Source: JBDGRJ01 sp042218115 | Lineage (GTDB): Bacteria > Patescibacteriota > Patescibacteriia > Magasanikbacterales > UBA922 | Assembly: GCA_042218115.1 (NCBI GenBank) | Contig: JBDGRJ010000002.1 | Location: 1-64,000, forward strand | Direction: 5' to 3' | Length of the DNA: 64,000 nucleotides | Shown: positions 34,201 through 41,453 of the stretch, piece after piece | How the letters are laid out: each line of letters begins with the position of its first letter | Numbering within the stretch: position 1 is the stretch's first letter | The notes under the pieces: generated by a model | Databases searched by the model: none | Told to the model about the DNA's origin: nothing | What the model saw: only the letters and a program-made list of their open reading frames with translations | Position numbers and translations under genes: made by a program

Positions 34201-36296
34201 ATCTGTTGTACTTGATCCAGATGAATTATACCGTCACGTACACCTTTAGCAATCTCTAGGGAGTTATCTGCAAATACGGAAGGTGGCGGTATGTCTTCAT
34301 TGCCAAAATGTTCTTCCATTATGTCATTTTTTTGCTCTAAAAACTCGGCTTCGGACATATCGCCTACAGCAAAATCAGCTATTAGATCATGTATATCTTC
34401 TTTTAGTGCCTCTCCTCTCTCAGAATTTACCTCCATATACTCATCTTCTTGCAGTGCTGCTTCACCAAAATCTTCATCAAACCGCTCCATCAGAGATTTT
34501 ACAGCTTTTCTATTGTCTTCTTCGTCCACTATATCTTCCTCTCTACCAGCATAAATATTGTTTTCATCTTCTTTTTGAGTCCTTGACTCCCTAAGCTCCT
34601 TATTTTTTTGGTAATTTTTACTAATACCTTCTATGAATCCACCGGCACCTGAAAAGAAAGAATTTACTACTCCTTGAGCTTCGCCAGCTCTTTCAGCAGC
34701 TCTTTTGAAAGGAAAGCTTACCGTCTTTTTAATAGTCTCCCAAGTACCTTCTCCTTCCATCTCCTGTTTTCTCTCTTCTTCTACCTCTTTTTGCGCCTCA
34801 AACCGAGCTTGTTTTTCTGCTAGATCAGAAGCATCTATGGCTTTCAGACCTTCATCCATTAACTTTTCCAATCTTTCTCGGCGTCCACCCCCTTCTCCTC
34901 CTTCTGTTCCAGTATCTGTTGTGCCTGTAGTATCTTCCTCCTCTTCTCTTTGTTTTAAAATGTCGGTTGTCTCACGTAAAATAGCTAAATGTTGAGCCAA
35001 AGCATTTTGCTCACGATCAGATAAATTCTGTAGGCCGCGATCTTGTATGTCTACGGCTTTCTTTTGGCTTCTATCACGCATCTTTTTAAGATCCTCAGTA
35101 TCTCTATCTGAATAATCAAAGCTTTCCCGCATCTCCTTTACCCTCTCTTCAATCATATCTGCGATCATCTCAGCACTCAGCTCGTCTTCTATTTTTTCAC
35201 CTTCTTGTTTCTGGTCCTCGCTTTCCAGGTGAGAAGTGGCTTCTCTAAGGTGGGCAAAATTTTGGGCTAAAGCATTTTTTTCTCGCTCTGATAGTTGATC
35301 CAAGCCATCCTCTCTTATTCTTTTTTGAAATTTTTGAACTTTCTTTTGACTTTTTTCTTTAATTTCTTCCAGTTCCTCCTGGCTCCTCTGTTCATAGTTC
35401 AAACCCTGCTGTATCTCATCAGCTCGAGCCAATACTGCATCCGCAAGATCTTCTGCACTAGCACCTTCACTCTCTTCCGCTTCCTTACCTCTGGAGATTT
35501 CCATTATCTCATTAGTTATTTTATCTAACCGTTTCTCGATCTCTTTTATCCCCATAGTTTCACCTTTGCTGTCTATACGGTCAGCTTCTTCTAACTTATC
35601 GAGAAGCTCTTCTTTTTGGTTTATAAGCTCCTGCAGTCTTGATTGTTCTTTTTCTGATAAATTAGCCGACCACTCCTCTCTGGAAGCACTTATAATTTTA
35701 TTGGTGACTTTATCTAATTCTGACTTAATATTATCAATTTCGCTTTGACGGCTAGTATTTTCAAGTTTTTGTTTTAATTCTTCTTTATCCTCGATTAACT
35801 CATCCAGATCTTTTTCTGCCTCTGCCCCAGTTTGCTCCGAAGCAGGTTCGGCTTTGGCTTCTGGTTCTTGATCGCCCCCCTCTTGTAAGTAACCAGAGTT
35901 AGCCTCTTTTATATAACGTTCAAGTCGGTCTTGATCGAGATTTGAATTTTCAATTTTTTTATCTAGTTCCGACCTAATTTTTTTCAGCTCCTCTTCAACC
36001 TTACTAATTTCGTCATGCTCATAATCCATACTCTCCAATTCTTCACGTAATTTCAGCTCTTCCTGTTTTAGCTCAGCAATAGGTTGAGCCTGCTCCCTAG
36101 CTTCTATCTCCTCTCGTATATCATTAATTTCTCTCTGTAGCTCTTCTCGTTCGCTCTTGTCCGGTTCGATATCCTCAAGCTCTTCTAGTTCATCTTGTAG
36201 ATCTTCTATGGCTTGCTGGTTAGAATCTAGTTCTTTTTTACGAGCCCCGCCCTCTATTGTAGCCTCTGGCGGGCGACCTGAAGTTTCTCTACTCAT
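31257..36296 (-). CDS. Giant (1679 aa) coiled-coil membrane protein
   Basis: Residues 1-700 are almost continuous charged coiled-coil, with a tandem repeat of about 85 residues (near 275-355 and 372-449, sharing SQKKVQ/SQKKAV, LSEREKNALAQNFAHLREAT/LSDREQNALAQHLAILRETT). A Gly/Ala-rich hydrophobic segment follows (734-782, VVGATAGAAGFLGQRAAYGA, then VGGLVGLGAGVGVGKYF), and a second one at 949-983 (AGTFGMIGGAALAETAELG). The middle-to-C-terminal part looks extracellular, then a poly-Gly, Thr and Pro linker near 1364-1395 (GGGGGGGTTT, PTPPPPTG) leads to an acidic helical tail. The overall plan parallels the 2599-aa protein: charged N-terminus, two Gly-rich membrane segments, acidic C-terminus. 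No enzymatic motif seen; likely a structural or trafficking component at the membrane. Confidence 0.7.
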   Translation of the reverse strand: MSRETSGRPPEATIEGGARKKELDSNQQAIEDLQDELEELEDIEPDKSEREELQREINDIREEIEAREQAQPIAELKQEELKLREELESMDYEHDEISKVEEELKKIRSELDKKIENSNLDQDRLERYIKEANSGYLQEGGDQEPEAKAEPASEQTGAEAEKDLDELIEDKEELKQKLENTSRQSEIDNIKSELDKVTNKIISASREEWSANLSEKEQSRLQELINQKEELLDKLEEADRIDSKGETMGIKEIEKRLDKITNEIMEISRGKEAEESEGASAEDLADAVLARADEIQQGLNYEQRSQEELEEIKEKSQKKVQKFQKRIREDGLDQLSEREKNALAQNFAHLREATSHLESEDQKQEGEKIEDELSAEMIADMIEERVKEMRESFDYSDRDTEDLKKMRDRSQKKAVDIQDRGLQNLSDREQNALAQHLAILRETTDILKQREEEEDTTGTTDTGTEGGEGGGRRERLEKLMDEGLKAIDASDLAEKQARFEAQKEVEEERKQEMEGEGTWETIKKTVSFPFKRAAERAGEAQGVVNSFFSGAGGFIEGISKNYQKNKELRESRTQKEDENNIYAGREEDIVDEEDNRKAVKSLMERFDEDFGEAALQEDEYMEVNSERGEALKEDIHDLIADFAVGDMSEAEFLEQKNDIMEEHFGNEDIPPPSVFADNSLEIAKGVRDGIIHLDQVQQMDVTIGEAASKFKREAEEEYGALDKMVDAVQKSKIAEKVPVNAASVVGATAGAAGFLGQRAAYGASSAVGGLVGLGAGVGVGKYFESSKRLKEQQAYVEEAKARGEETVEEEEFREELEQFSLEMLNAENFVDRFQTEYCKDDSFELRGDLSDEELEQVMEQLAEIENRQKFERDENRNMINYQARETEDIHANLMVLKAEIKQGLKEKHNIAPDTIDQTIEHRYQERFLPAYSEYEQELQEHFDSYRRQKALREATAAGTFGMIGGAALAETAELGWEGSNAVSWTSEPETQGVFDFIAGWEQGENQTVAASVLDSMGDWISGAKDSINYLAPDHSQTMQLSGGELNINLPEGFNIQPSSGSHEAELFTPEGDQVPLDFNHKTGALTQKTINRLGSEGIVPQGGMSENVQSIMGGWEMSEVPAADKMDQLSDKMSDVYQLDQSDKIWLGNETPDTYDFNELRSYWGGVSESGFDGQGNIEFKIDMEEFATNAQGEQIAGSQTDFPSDIIGKPNEALSEGRMFLEIRPEEASGAERFQIPFDADGSVEIPKSHPAYDMCFEEGPGGEAVLKADLMEIVEHGSDQAQGDKALIYSSVQGQGTPDSAVSAEMAAETVNSYMNEVTLTEPTAEDGPNVFPAFDIYPHSGEKVGAGIEPERRQREETDDDDEGGGGGGGTTTDGPGPTPPPPTGQEDKLPIKRPTSALTKVEGSPESLPVPKEVMMQAEESEETAVEIYEDQLENSEEFQEAWQYVKEELNLEEDARISDFTLSELEQMKETWLFNNHPDTMEAGADVDIGEFNENFRTVIAVKEEMMEMETVEDIEQERGDRFEELEDILVINEDGEFKEELDEIYDVEMPERGEFGDRFGDMINRSEEWNGNIDSLQTEFAYLQALDMREDSSDGELQEGLEFVLEGGGALAGVKEKIESEVNAISELEDQEQIEQRIEDLKELNKVAAELVLMKERLQQTQEEELEQLRESV

Positions 36297-36316
36297 GTTA
36301 TCTTTATTATTTTTGT

Positions 36317-36658
36317 TTACTGCCTAGAAAGATACATATTCCTAACCTGAAGAATGGCATTACTAAGGATATTATCCACACCATCTACATTTGCTTGAAT
36401 AAACTCTCTAATCTCAGCTGGGTCCGGGTCTTGATCCAACAATTCATCAAACTGGTCTGTTAACCCCTCTTCAGACATGTATTTGACTACTTTATTGTTA
36501 AAAAGATCGTTTATTTCCCCCTCTATGTCATCAATCATCTGTTCTCTAACTTCATCATTTCTAACTTCTAGATCTCTTTCTTCAAAAATACGCTCCGCTG
36601 CCTCTCTAGTAGTGAATTGTGGGGGCTGTTGTGTTTCTGGGGCTGAGTTTTCAGGCAT
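36317..36658 (-). CDS. Small helical partner protein (DUF5663-like) of the 1679-aa giant
   Basis: The 113-aa protein has a Pro/Gln-rich start (PENSAPETQQPPQF) then charged helices. Its C-terminal 60 residues resemble those of the 102-aa protein before the other giant (shared LFN-K-V, SE, and LQV-x(3)-L positions). The gene ends 20 bases before the 1679-aa gene. The repeated small-plus-giant arrangement is the main evidence that these proteins work together. Function unknown. Confidence 0.65.
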   Translation of the reverse strand: MPENSAPETQQPPQFTTREAAERIFEERDLEVRNDEVREQMIDDIEGEINDLFNNKVVKYMSEEGLTDQFDELLDQDPDPAEIREFIQANVDGVDNILSNAILQVRNMYLSRQ

Positions 36659-36709
36659 AATTTTATATTAATTTTTAAACTTAAACCTTGAGGAAATTAT
36701 ATCAAAATT

Positions 36710-37336
36710 TCAGCCAAACCAAAAATGATGCTCCTGCTTTTTCTTATACCACAAATACCCAAAACTTACAACAATACCTACAAAAAACCCGGCAATCGTG
36801 TTTATAATCAAATTCGGCTTAGTCGGGTACTCGGAGACCAACGGTGGGTTTACTACTTTCAGGTTCACTTTCTGACCGATGTAGTTGCTAGTTTGATTCA
36901 AAAGCACCTCGAGTACTTCTTTGTTCATCTTTTTTGCTTGCTTTGGCTCTACATGGTAAGTGCTTACGGTAAGCATACCGGTGCCGTAGTTTAGGCTGGC
37001 ATCTACCGACTCCCGCCATAGCTTACGCCGCTCTCGCTCGGATAGACCAGAAAACTGCTTGGACAGCTTTGAATCATCCAAATTAGAGGTCACCTTGGCA
37101 AAAAAATCATTGGTCTCTACGATATTGGCCAGATTTTCACCGATCTTCTTAGCTGAGCGCATAGCGGTGTAAGCATCCAGTCCCTTCTCGCCTTTGGTTA
37201 TTACTATCACTTGAGAATCTGCTTGATATCTGAGAGGAAACAAAAGCGAGACTAATAAAAATAATACAGCCGCTACCAGCCCGGTAAGTAATATTGAATT
37301 AAATCCCTCTTTGAGAATCTGCAGTGGGTTATTCAT
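36710..37336 (-). CDS. Wzz-like chain-length-determinant/tyrosine-kinase-adaptor type membrane protein
   Basis: The 208-aa protein has membrane helices at both ends (residues about 17-36, LTGLVAAVLFLLVSLLFPL; and about 178-197, IINTIAGFFVGIVVSFGYLW) around an extracytoplasmic helical domain. YQADSQVIVITKG after the first helix and the Pro-rich VNPPLVSEYPTKPNLIINT before the second are the Wzz family pattern. Wzz proteins control polysaccharide length. It is shorter than typical Wzz, so the central coiled-coil is reduced. It is six bases downstream of the trypsin-PDZ-like gene. Confidence 0.75.
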   Translation of the reverse strand: MNNPLQILKEGFNSILLTGLVAAVLFLLVSLLFPLRYQADSQVIVITKGEKGLDAYTAMRSAKKIGENLANIVETNDFFAKVTSNLDDSKLSKQFSGLSERERRKLWRESVDASLNYGTGMLTVSTYHVEPKQAKKMNKEVLEVLLNQTSNYIGQKVNLKVVNPPLVSEYPTKPNLIINTIAGFFVGIVVSFGYLWYKKKQEHHFWFG

Positions 37337-37341
37337 AAAAT

Positions 37342-38379
37342 TTAATTAGTTATTTTTATTTGTTTGGTGCCTTCTTGGGATATAACCTTCAGGTTTATCG
37401 GCAAGCTCGATCCTATGATCTGTCTAGCTAGGTCTTTTGTCTTTATTGGTTTGCCGTTTATCTCTATTATTATGTCCCCACGTTTGAGCTGATCTGATTT
37501 TGTCTGGGTGATATAAAACCCGGTCTTGGTTTCAGTTCTGTTGTCCTCTCGGCTAAATCTATTTATTATTATACCTTGAGTATCGGGAAAATCATAACTC
37601 AGCTCCTCTCCACCCAGCACATCATCCATATGGGCAGATACATACCAAGAGGGTACGACCCGACCATTTTCTCCTAAAAATCCTACTAACTCCCCGGAGC
37701 TGTTTACGACCACGGAAGCATCTTTTTTATCTACAGGTAGCTTAAAGCTATAAATAGGCTCTTTTAGATTATAGACCTCTCGGGAGCCCGTTTTTTGTTT
37801 TTCATCTAAGACAAACCTCTTCCAGTCAGCTACAGTCCAAAGAGCATCGGCAGGATCGAGATCATCCCAGTCTGCAATACCGCTAACTCTGAAGTTATCC
37901 CCGCCAAGATACAAATACAGCATACCACTTTGGGGATCATAGAGCGATTTCTCAATCTCATGCACCACACCTCGATGATCCACCGCCTCCCAGCTTCTAT
38001 AGCTGCCGGACCTATAGTCTGGTCTGTACGCCACTATCCAGCCGTCCGAGCTCAGCACTACACCTTGAGCTAAAACCTCATCTCTGTAATATTTACCTTC
38101 TATCTTGTTTCTTGTGTCATAAATATCGACGGTTCTCTGTTCTACCTGCTCTTTGGTCAAGGAGTCTATTTGTTCTTCCTTCTCAGTTCTATCACTCTCA
38201 ATAGCANNNNNNNNNNGATTGGTAGTAGTATTTATCAGATCAGGGCTGAGCCAAGCTATGGTTGAAAGTGCTGCAGCCACCCCGGACAACCCAGCTAATA
38301 TTACCACCAAAAAAAGCCACCCTACTCTGGAGGTCTTATCTGACTCTTTTTTATCCGGCAGATGCGGAGCTGTGCTCAT
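37342..38379 (-). CDS. Catalytically degenerate trypsin-PDZ (HtrA-like) membrane protein, interrupted by a scaffold gap
   Basis: The 345-aa frame has a membrane anchor (WLFLVVILAGLSGVAAALST), a serine-protease-like domain and a PDZ domain (TGFYITQTKSDQLKRGDIII, then EINGKPIKTKDLARQI). The protease segments can be matched to active HtrA, but all three catalytic positions differ: GWIVAYRPDY instead of a TNxHVV motif, DPQSGMLYLYL instead of DLALLK, and VVVNSSGELVGFLG instead of GNSGGPL. It is therefore probably a non-catalytic scaffold. Ten Ns at 38207-38216 replace sequence just after the membrane helix. The frame reads through only if the gap length is real, so the join is uncertain. Confidence 0.65.
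   Translation of the reverse strand: MSTAPHLPDKKESDKTSRVGWLFLVVILAGLSGVAAALSTIAWLSPDLINTTTNXXXXAIESDRTEKEEQIDSLTKEQVEQRTVDIYDTRNKIEGKYYRDEVLAQGVVLSSDGWIVAYRPDYRSGSYRSWEAVDHRGVVHEIEKSLYDPQSGMLYLYLGGDNFRVSGIADWDDLDPADALWTVADWKRFVLDEKQKTGSREVYNLKEPIYSFKLPVDKKDASVVVNSSGELVGFLGENGRVVPSWYVSAHMDDVLGGEELSYDFPDTQGIIINRFSREDNRTETKTGFYITQTKSDQLKRGDIIIEINGKPIKTKDLARQIIGSSLPINLKVISQEGTKQIKITN
38207..38216. other. Scaffold gap (10 Ns)
   Basis: Ten unknown bases lie within the HtrA-like gene, after the membrane helix. Fixed-length N runs are placed by assemblers where contigs are joined, so the true distance and sequence are unknown. Confidence 0.95.
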
Positions 38380-38388
38380 AAATTTAGA

Positions 38389-39171
38389 TTAAATCCATCT
38401 GACAAAATACATGAATATAGAAAATAAGACGACATTACCAGCTAGAAAAAACCTTTGCTTCGACCAGATAATGCCTTTTTTCGATATATGAAATCTGATC
38501 AACAACTGCAATATATACCAAATCCAGGTAATAATCAAGCCCAAAACCAAATAACCAAAGGGTAAAAACTGGGCCGACCACATCAGCTCGAAGATTATTA
38601 TAGCAACCAAAATTAACCAGATCAGAAAAGAACGGGGCTGCTTGTCATAATACAGCTGCCAGATTACTAGACTGGATACTACGAAGATAACACTTCCGAT
38701 AATTGATAAACCCCAAAAAGGTATCAAATTACTAAAAAACAAATCCAAGCCAAATAATGTGGTAAGCAGCAGATAAGAATCAAACACTATCAACATCATA
38801 AACATGCGCCTCCACGGCTTATACTCTGCTATCTTGCTTAAATTCAACTTAACGGAAGCTGTAAAAACTCCACCTATGCACACAGCCGCCAATATGGCTA
38901 GCAAAATTCTTACACTCTGCCACTCGACCAGCAAATACACACCGGCAAAACCAAATACTGAATAAGATAGAGTAATCAAATATCGCTTCAGATCTGTAAT
39001 ATCTTCACTTTCTCGGTAGCGCCGATAAAACAACCCCAGCAAGACCCCAAGCCAACCGATCCCAACAAGTGAGAGGGCATAATAATTTGGAAAGGATGAT
39101 AACAGATAAAAACCGGCTAAACTAGCAGCTCCAGATAAAAAACCATCCCAATACTTTATGAACACCATCAT
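38389..39171 (-). CDS. Polytopic membrane protein of unknown function
   Basis: The 260-aa protein has about eight hydrophobic helices (for example FLSGAASLAGFYLLSSFPNY, LYYDKQPRSFLIWLILVAII, FFLAGNVVLFSIFMYFVRWI) and short charged loops. No catalytic motif or family was recognised. It starts one base after the preceding gene ends and ends nine bases before the HtrA-like gene start, so it belongs to the giant-protein operon. Confidence 0.65.
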   Translation of the reverse strand: MMVFIKYWDGFLSGAASLAGFYLLSSFPNYYALSLVGIGWLGVLLGLFYRRYRESEDITDLKRYLITLSYSVFGFAGVYLLVEWQSVRILLAILAAVCIGGVFTASVKLNLSKIAEYKPWRRMFMMLIVFDSYLLLTTLFGLDLFFSNLIPFWGLSIIGSVIFVVSSLVIWQLYYDKQPRSFLIWLILVAIIIFELMWSAQFLPFGYLVLGLIITWIWYILQLLIRFHISKKGIIWSKQRFFLAGNVVLFSIFMYFVRWI

Positions 39172-39172
39172 C

Positions 39173-39631
39173 TTATTTTTGTTCTGAAATTCCCTCCATT
39201 AACTTATAGAGTCTTGTGGCTGCCTCTTCTTTGTCCCCCAAAGAAGCTTTGGTCTTGCGAAATTTAATAGCCGCTTGTAGGTGGCTGTCTAAAAACTGTT
39301 TGGGCACCTTGGCCTCAAACAAAAACTGAGTAACTTTATTTATCTGCTCGTCTTTTGAGTAGTCTTTTTGTTTCAGATTCTTCTTCAGAGAATCAAGCTG
39401 AGATAGATACTTTTTCCTGATCTGTTTATTTTGCGGTTTATCTTGCTGCTCTGCTATATTCTGCTCGCTGTTGAGTTTAATTTTATTATTATCTTGCTTT
39501 GCTCTACTAGAGTCGGAAGAGCCCGAAAACAAGGATAAAAGAAACACACCGGCAGTTACCACAGCCGCTATTACCAACAACACAGCCAGCAATACCGGTA
39601 TGACAGAGTTATCTTCTTGGTTTGAAAACAT
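39173..39631 (-). CDS. Small single-pass membrane protein, first gene of the giant-protein operon
   Basis: The 152-aa protein has one N-terminal membrane helix (residues about 11-34, PVLLAVLLVIAAVVTAGVFL) followed by a charged, Lys/Gln-rich extracytoplasmic helical domain (SQLDSLKKNLKQKDYSKDEQ, then AAIKFRKTKASLGDKEEAA). The family was not recognised. No clear sigma-70 promoter was found in front of it, although the 190-bp divergent gap to smpB carries a dispersed hairpin motif. Confidence 0.6.
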   Translation of the reverse strand: MFSNQEDNSVIPVLLAVLLVIAAVVTAGVFLLSLFSGSSDSSRAKQDNNKIKLNSEQNIAEQQDKPQNKQIRKKYLSQLDSLKKNLKQKDYSKDEQINKVTQFLFEAKVPKQFLDSHLQAAIKFRKTKASLGDKEEAATRLYKLMEGISEQK

Positions 39632-39674
39632 TTTGTTTTTTATTTAATCTGCTCAAAAAACATTTAAGATGCAG

Positions 39675-39731
39675 AAACCATGCTGACTCGAAGTCTTGAG
39701 CTTAGCTCACCAACGAGAGTCAGGATGGTTT
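39675..39731. repeat. Dispersed hairpin motif, copy 2
   Basis: The core TTGAGCTTAGCTCACCAACG (39696-39715) differs at three of twenty positions from copy 1. Here it sits in the loop of a stem made by AAACCAT with ATGGTTT (39675-39681, 39725-39731) and CTGACTC with GAGTCAG (39683-39689, 39717-39723). It lies between the divergent giant-protein operon and smpB. Confidence 0.55.
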
Positions 39732-39767
39732 CGAATCCGAGTGTGTTTTTAGAGTCCCATCGAACAG

Positions 39768-39796
39768 TTGAAAGTCTGTCAATAATAGTATACAAT
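39768..39796 (+). promoter_or_regulatory. smpB promoter
   Basis: TTGAAA (39768-39773) and TACAAT (39791-39796) are 17 bp apart. The start of transcription would be near 39803, leaving a leader of about 20 nt before the GTG start codon at 39822. Confidence 0.65.
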
Positions 39797-39821
39797 ATTT
39801 GCGCTTATTAACAAATATATT

Positions 39822-40295
39822 GTGGCAAAAGATAAAGTCTACGCACAAAACAAACAAGCCAGACACAGATATGAAATCTGGGAAACTTATGAAGCGGGTA
39901 TTGACCTAAAAGGACATGAAGTCAAAGCAATAAGAGCAGGCAATGCCAGCCTAAAAGGTGCCTTCATAACTTTTACCGAAAACGAGGCCTTTATTACCAA
40001 CATGCACATAGGTCAATACAAATATAGTCGGGATATTATAGAATACAACCCCGAGCGAAAACGGAGGATTCTGTTAAAAAGAAGCCAGATTGACTACCTA
40101 AAGGGAAAAACTTCCCAACCGGGCTTGACAGCAGTACCACTTTCATTATATAATACTGGCCGACATATTAAAGTTGAAGTAGGTTTAGCCAAAGGAAAAA
40201 CAGAACACGGAAAAAGAAAAGAAAAGAAAAAGAAAGATGAAAAACGAAGAGCAGAAAGAGCAAAAAAGCAACGAAGTACCAGGTATAATACTTAA
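39822..40295 (+). CDS. smpB: SsrA-binding protein SmpB
   Basis: SmpB delivers tmRNA to stalled ribosomes. The 157-aa protein shows the family core: NKQARHRYEIWETYEAGIDL, GHEVKAIRAGNASLKGAFI, and the SRDIIEYNPERKRRILL-K-R region. It ends in the usual Lys/Arg-rich tail that mimics a codon-anticodon helix in the decoding site. The GTG at 39822 is the first start in frame after the promoter. The tmRNA gene follows 116 bases downstream, so the two partners are adjacent. Confidence 0.96.
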   Translation: MAKDKVYAQNKQARHRYEIWETYEAGIDLKGHEVKAIRAGNASLKGAFITFTENEAFITNMHIGQYKYSRDIIEYNPERKRRILLKRSQIDYLKGKTSQPGLTAVPLSLYNTGRHIKVEVGLAKGKTEHGKRKEKKKKDEKRRAERAKKQRSTRYNT

Positions 40296-40321
40296 GGTGT
40301 TGTTTAAAAACCAAAATAATT

Positions 40322-40406
40322 TTCAGCTCCCTCTTTCATACGGATTTCGAATCTCCGATTCGACCTCGGAGCGAAGCGAGAATTAGTATGAAAGACGGGT
40401 GCTGAA
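40322..40406. repeat. Branched inverted repeat between smpB and ssrA
   Basis: The outer stem pairs 40322-40327 with 40401-40406 (TTCAGC/GCTGAA) and 40333-40341 with 40386-40394 (CTTTCATAC/GTATGAAAG). An inner hairpin is TCGAATC-TCC-GATTCGA (40347-40363), and a CTCG/CGAG pair follows. It ends five bases before mature tmRNA. There is no T-run, so a role in tmRNA 5' processing is more likely than termination. Confidence 0.5.
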
Positions 40407-40410
40407 ACAC

Positions 40411-40791
40411 GGGGATGACCGGCTTCGATAGACGGAGCTGTCTGTATATGCATGCCGAGGTTCCAACCTCGTAAAAAGGATCAATTAAGTGCAGATAATG
40501 TACTTGCAAAAGCAGAGAAAGAGTTGAACAAAGCTCTTTCTCCTGCTCCAGCTGTCGCGTAAGCGCAACAGCTCATCGCACCCGTGATGCTCGATAGCGG
40601 ACCTGCGGTGCCATAATATCGAGCTTAGGTCTGCTGGTTGTGCTAGCCAGTAGTCTGAAATCCCCAAATAGCACTCTACTGCAATAGTTTTTAGCTGCTT
40701 TCAGACTATTGCAGAACATATAAAAGCAGCTAAGCATGTAGACTATAGAGATATCTCCGTCTACACCCGGGTTCAATTCCCGGCATCTCCA
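40411..40791 (+). ncRNA. ssrA: Transfer-messenger RNA (tmRNA)
   Basis: The acceptor stem is GGGGATG (40411-40417) with CATCTCC (40784-40790), followed by A; CCA is not encoded. The T-arm CCGGG-TTCAATT-CCCGG lies just before the 3' end. The tag reading frame runs 40491-40562: it starts ADNVLAKAEKELNK and ends ALSPAPAVA before TAA, 23 residues. The hydrophobic A-V-A end fits a degradation signal. The sequence 3' of the tag holds several stems that fit the pseudoknot region. SmpB is encoded just upstream. Confidence 0.95.
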
Positions 40792-40800
40792 CTGGAGTTC

Positions 40801-40871
40801 GGTACCCTCTGATGACTCGCTGGTGAGTCAAGCTCAAGGCGAGTAATCAGAGGGTACCTGCACTCTTTTTT
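40801..40871 (+). terminator. Terminator after ssrA (dispersed motif, copy 3) or infC attenuator
   Basis: A perfect 13-bp stem (GGTACCCTCTGAT 40801-40813 with 40846-40858) is followed by TGCACTCTTTTTT. Its loop contains the dispersed motif on the minus strand (40837-40818, 19 of 20 matches to copy 1). The infC start lies 20 bases beyond the T-run, so the hairpin could also control infC read-through. Confidence 0.75.
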
Positions 40872-40890
40872 ATTCATTTAATTTTAATTT

Positions 40891-41448
40891 GTGCGTGTTA
40901 AACCTGCTAAGACGCCCGATGATGACGACTCCCTAATCCCGGACTATAATGTCAACAGCGATATAAAAGCTAATAAGGTCCGAGTCCTGGATGAAGACGA
41001 AGAACACTTAGGAGTAATGCCTACAAAGGAGGCCTTAAAAAAAGCTAAAAAAGAAGATCTAGATTTAGTAGAGATTAACCCAAAGGCCGATCCGCCTGTA
41101 GCTAGAATAGTAAATTACTCCAGCTTCAAATATGAAAAAGAAAAGGAGATAAAAAAGCAACAAGCAAAATCCAGAGATTCAAAAGTGAAAGGAGTTCGTC
41201 TGTCTATGAATATAGGAGAACACGACAAGAAGACGAAAAGAAAACAAGCTGAAAAGTTTTTAAAGCGAGGAGACAAGGTGAAGATAGAGTTGTATCTCAA
41301 AGGACGGGAACATGCGCACAAAGACAGAGCAAAAGAAGTAATAGAAGACTTTATTGATCAGATCGAAGAAGAGATAGCTATCAAGTACGAAAAAGAGATC
41401 GAAGTAAAAAAACATAAACTAACTACAACAATCGTTAAAGATAACTAA
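40891..41448 (+). CDS. infC: Translation initiation factor IF-3
   Basis: IF-3 binds the 30S subunit and checks initiator tRNA pairing. The N-domain is visible in DYNVNSDIKANKVRVLDEDE, then LGVMPTKEALKKAKKEDLDL and DPPVARIVNYSSFKYE. The C-domain is visible in KGVRLSMNIGEHDKKTKRKQ and KVKIELYLKGREHAHKDRA. The 185-aa product starts with GTG at 40891; the classic AUU start is not used. It is followed by rpmI and rplT in the conserved order. Confidence 0.96.
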   Translation: MRVKPAKTPDDDDSLIPDYNVNSDIKANKVRVLDEDEEHLGVMPTKEALKKAKKEDLDLVEINPKADPPVARIVNYSSFKYEKEKEIKKQQAKSRDSKVKGVRLSMNIGEHDKKTKRKQAEKFLKRGDKVKIELYLKGREHAHKDRAKEVIEDFIDQIEEEIAIKYEKEIEVKKHKLTTTIVKDN

Positions 41449-41453
41449 ATATT

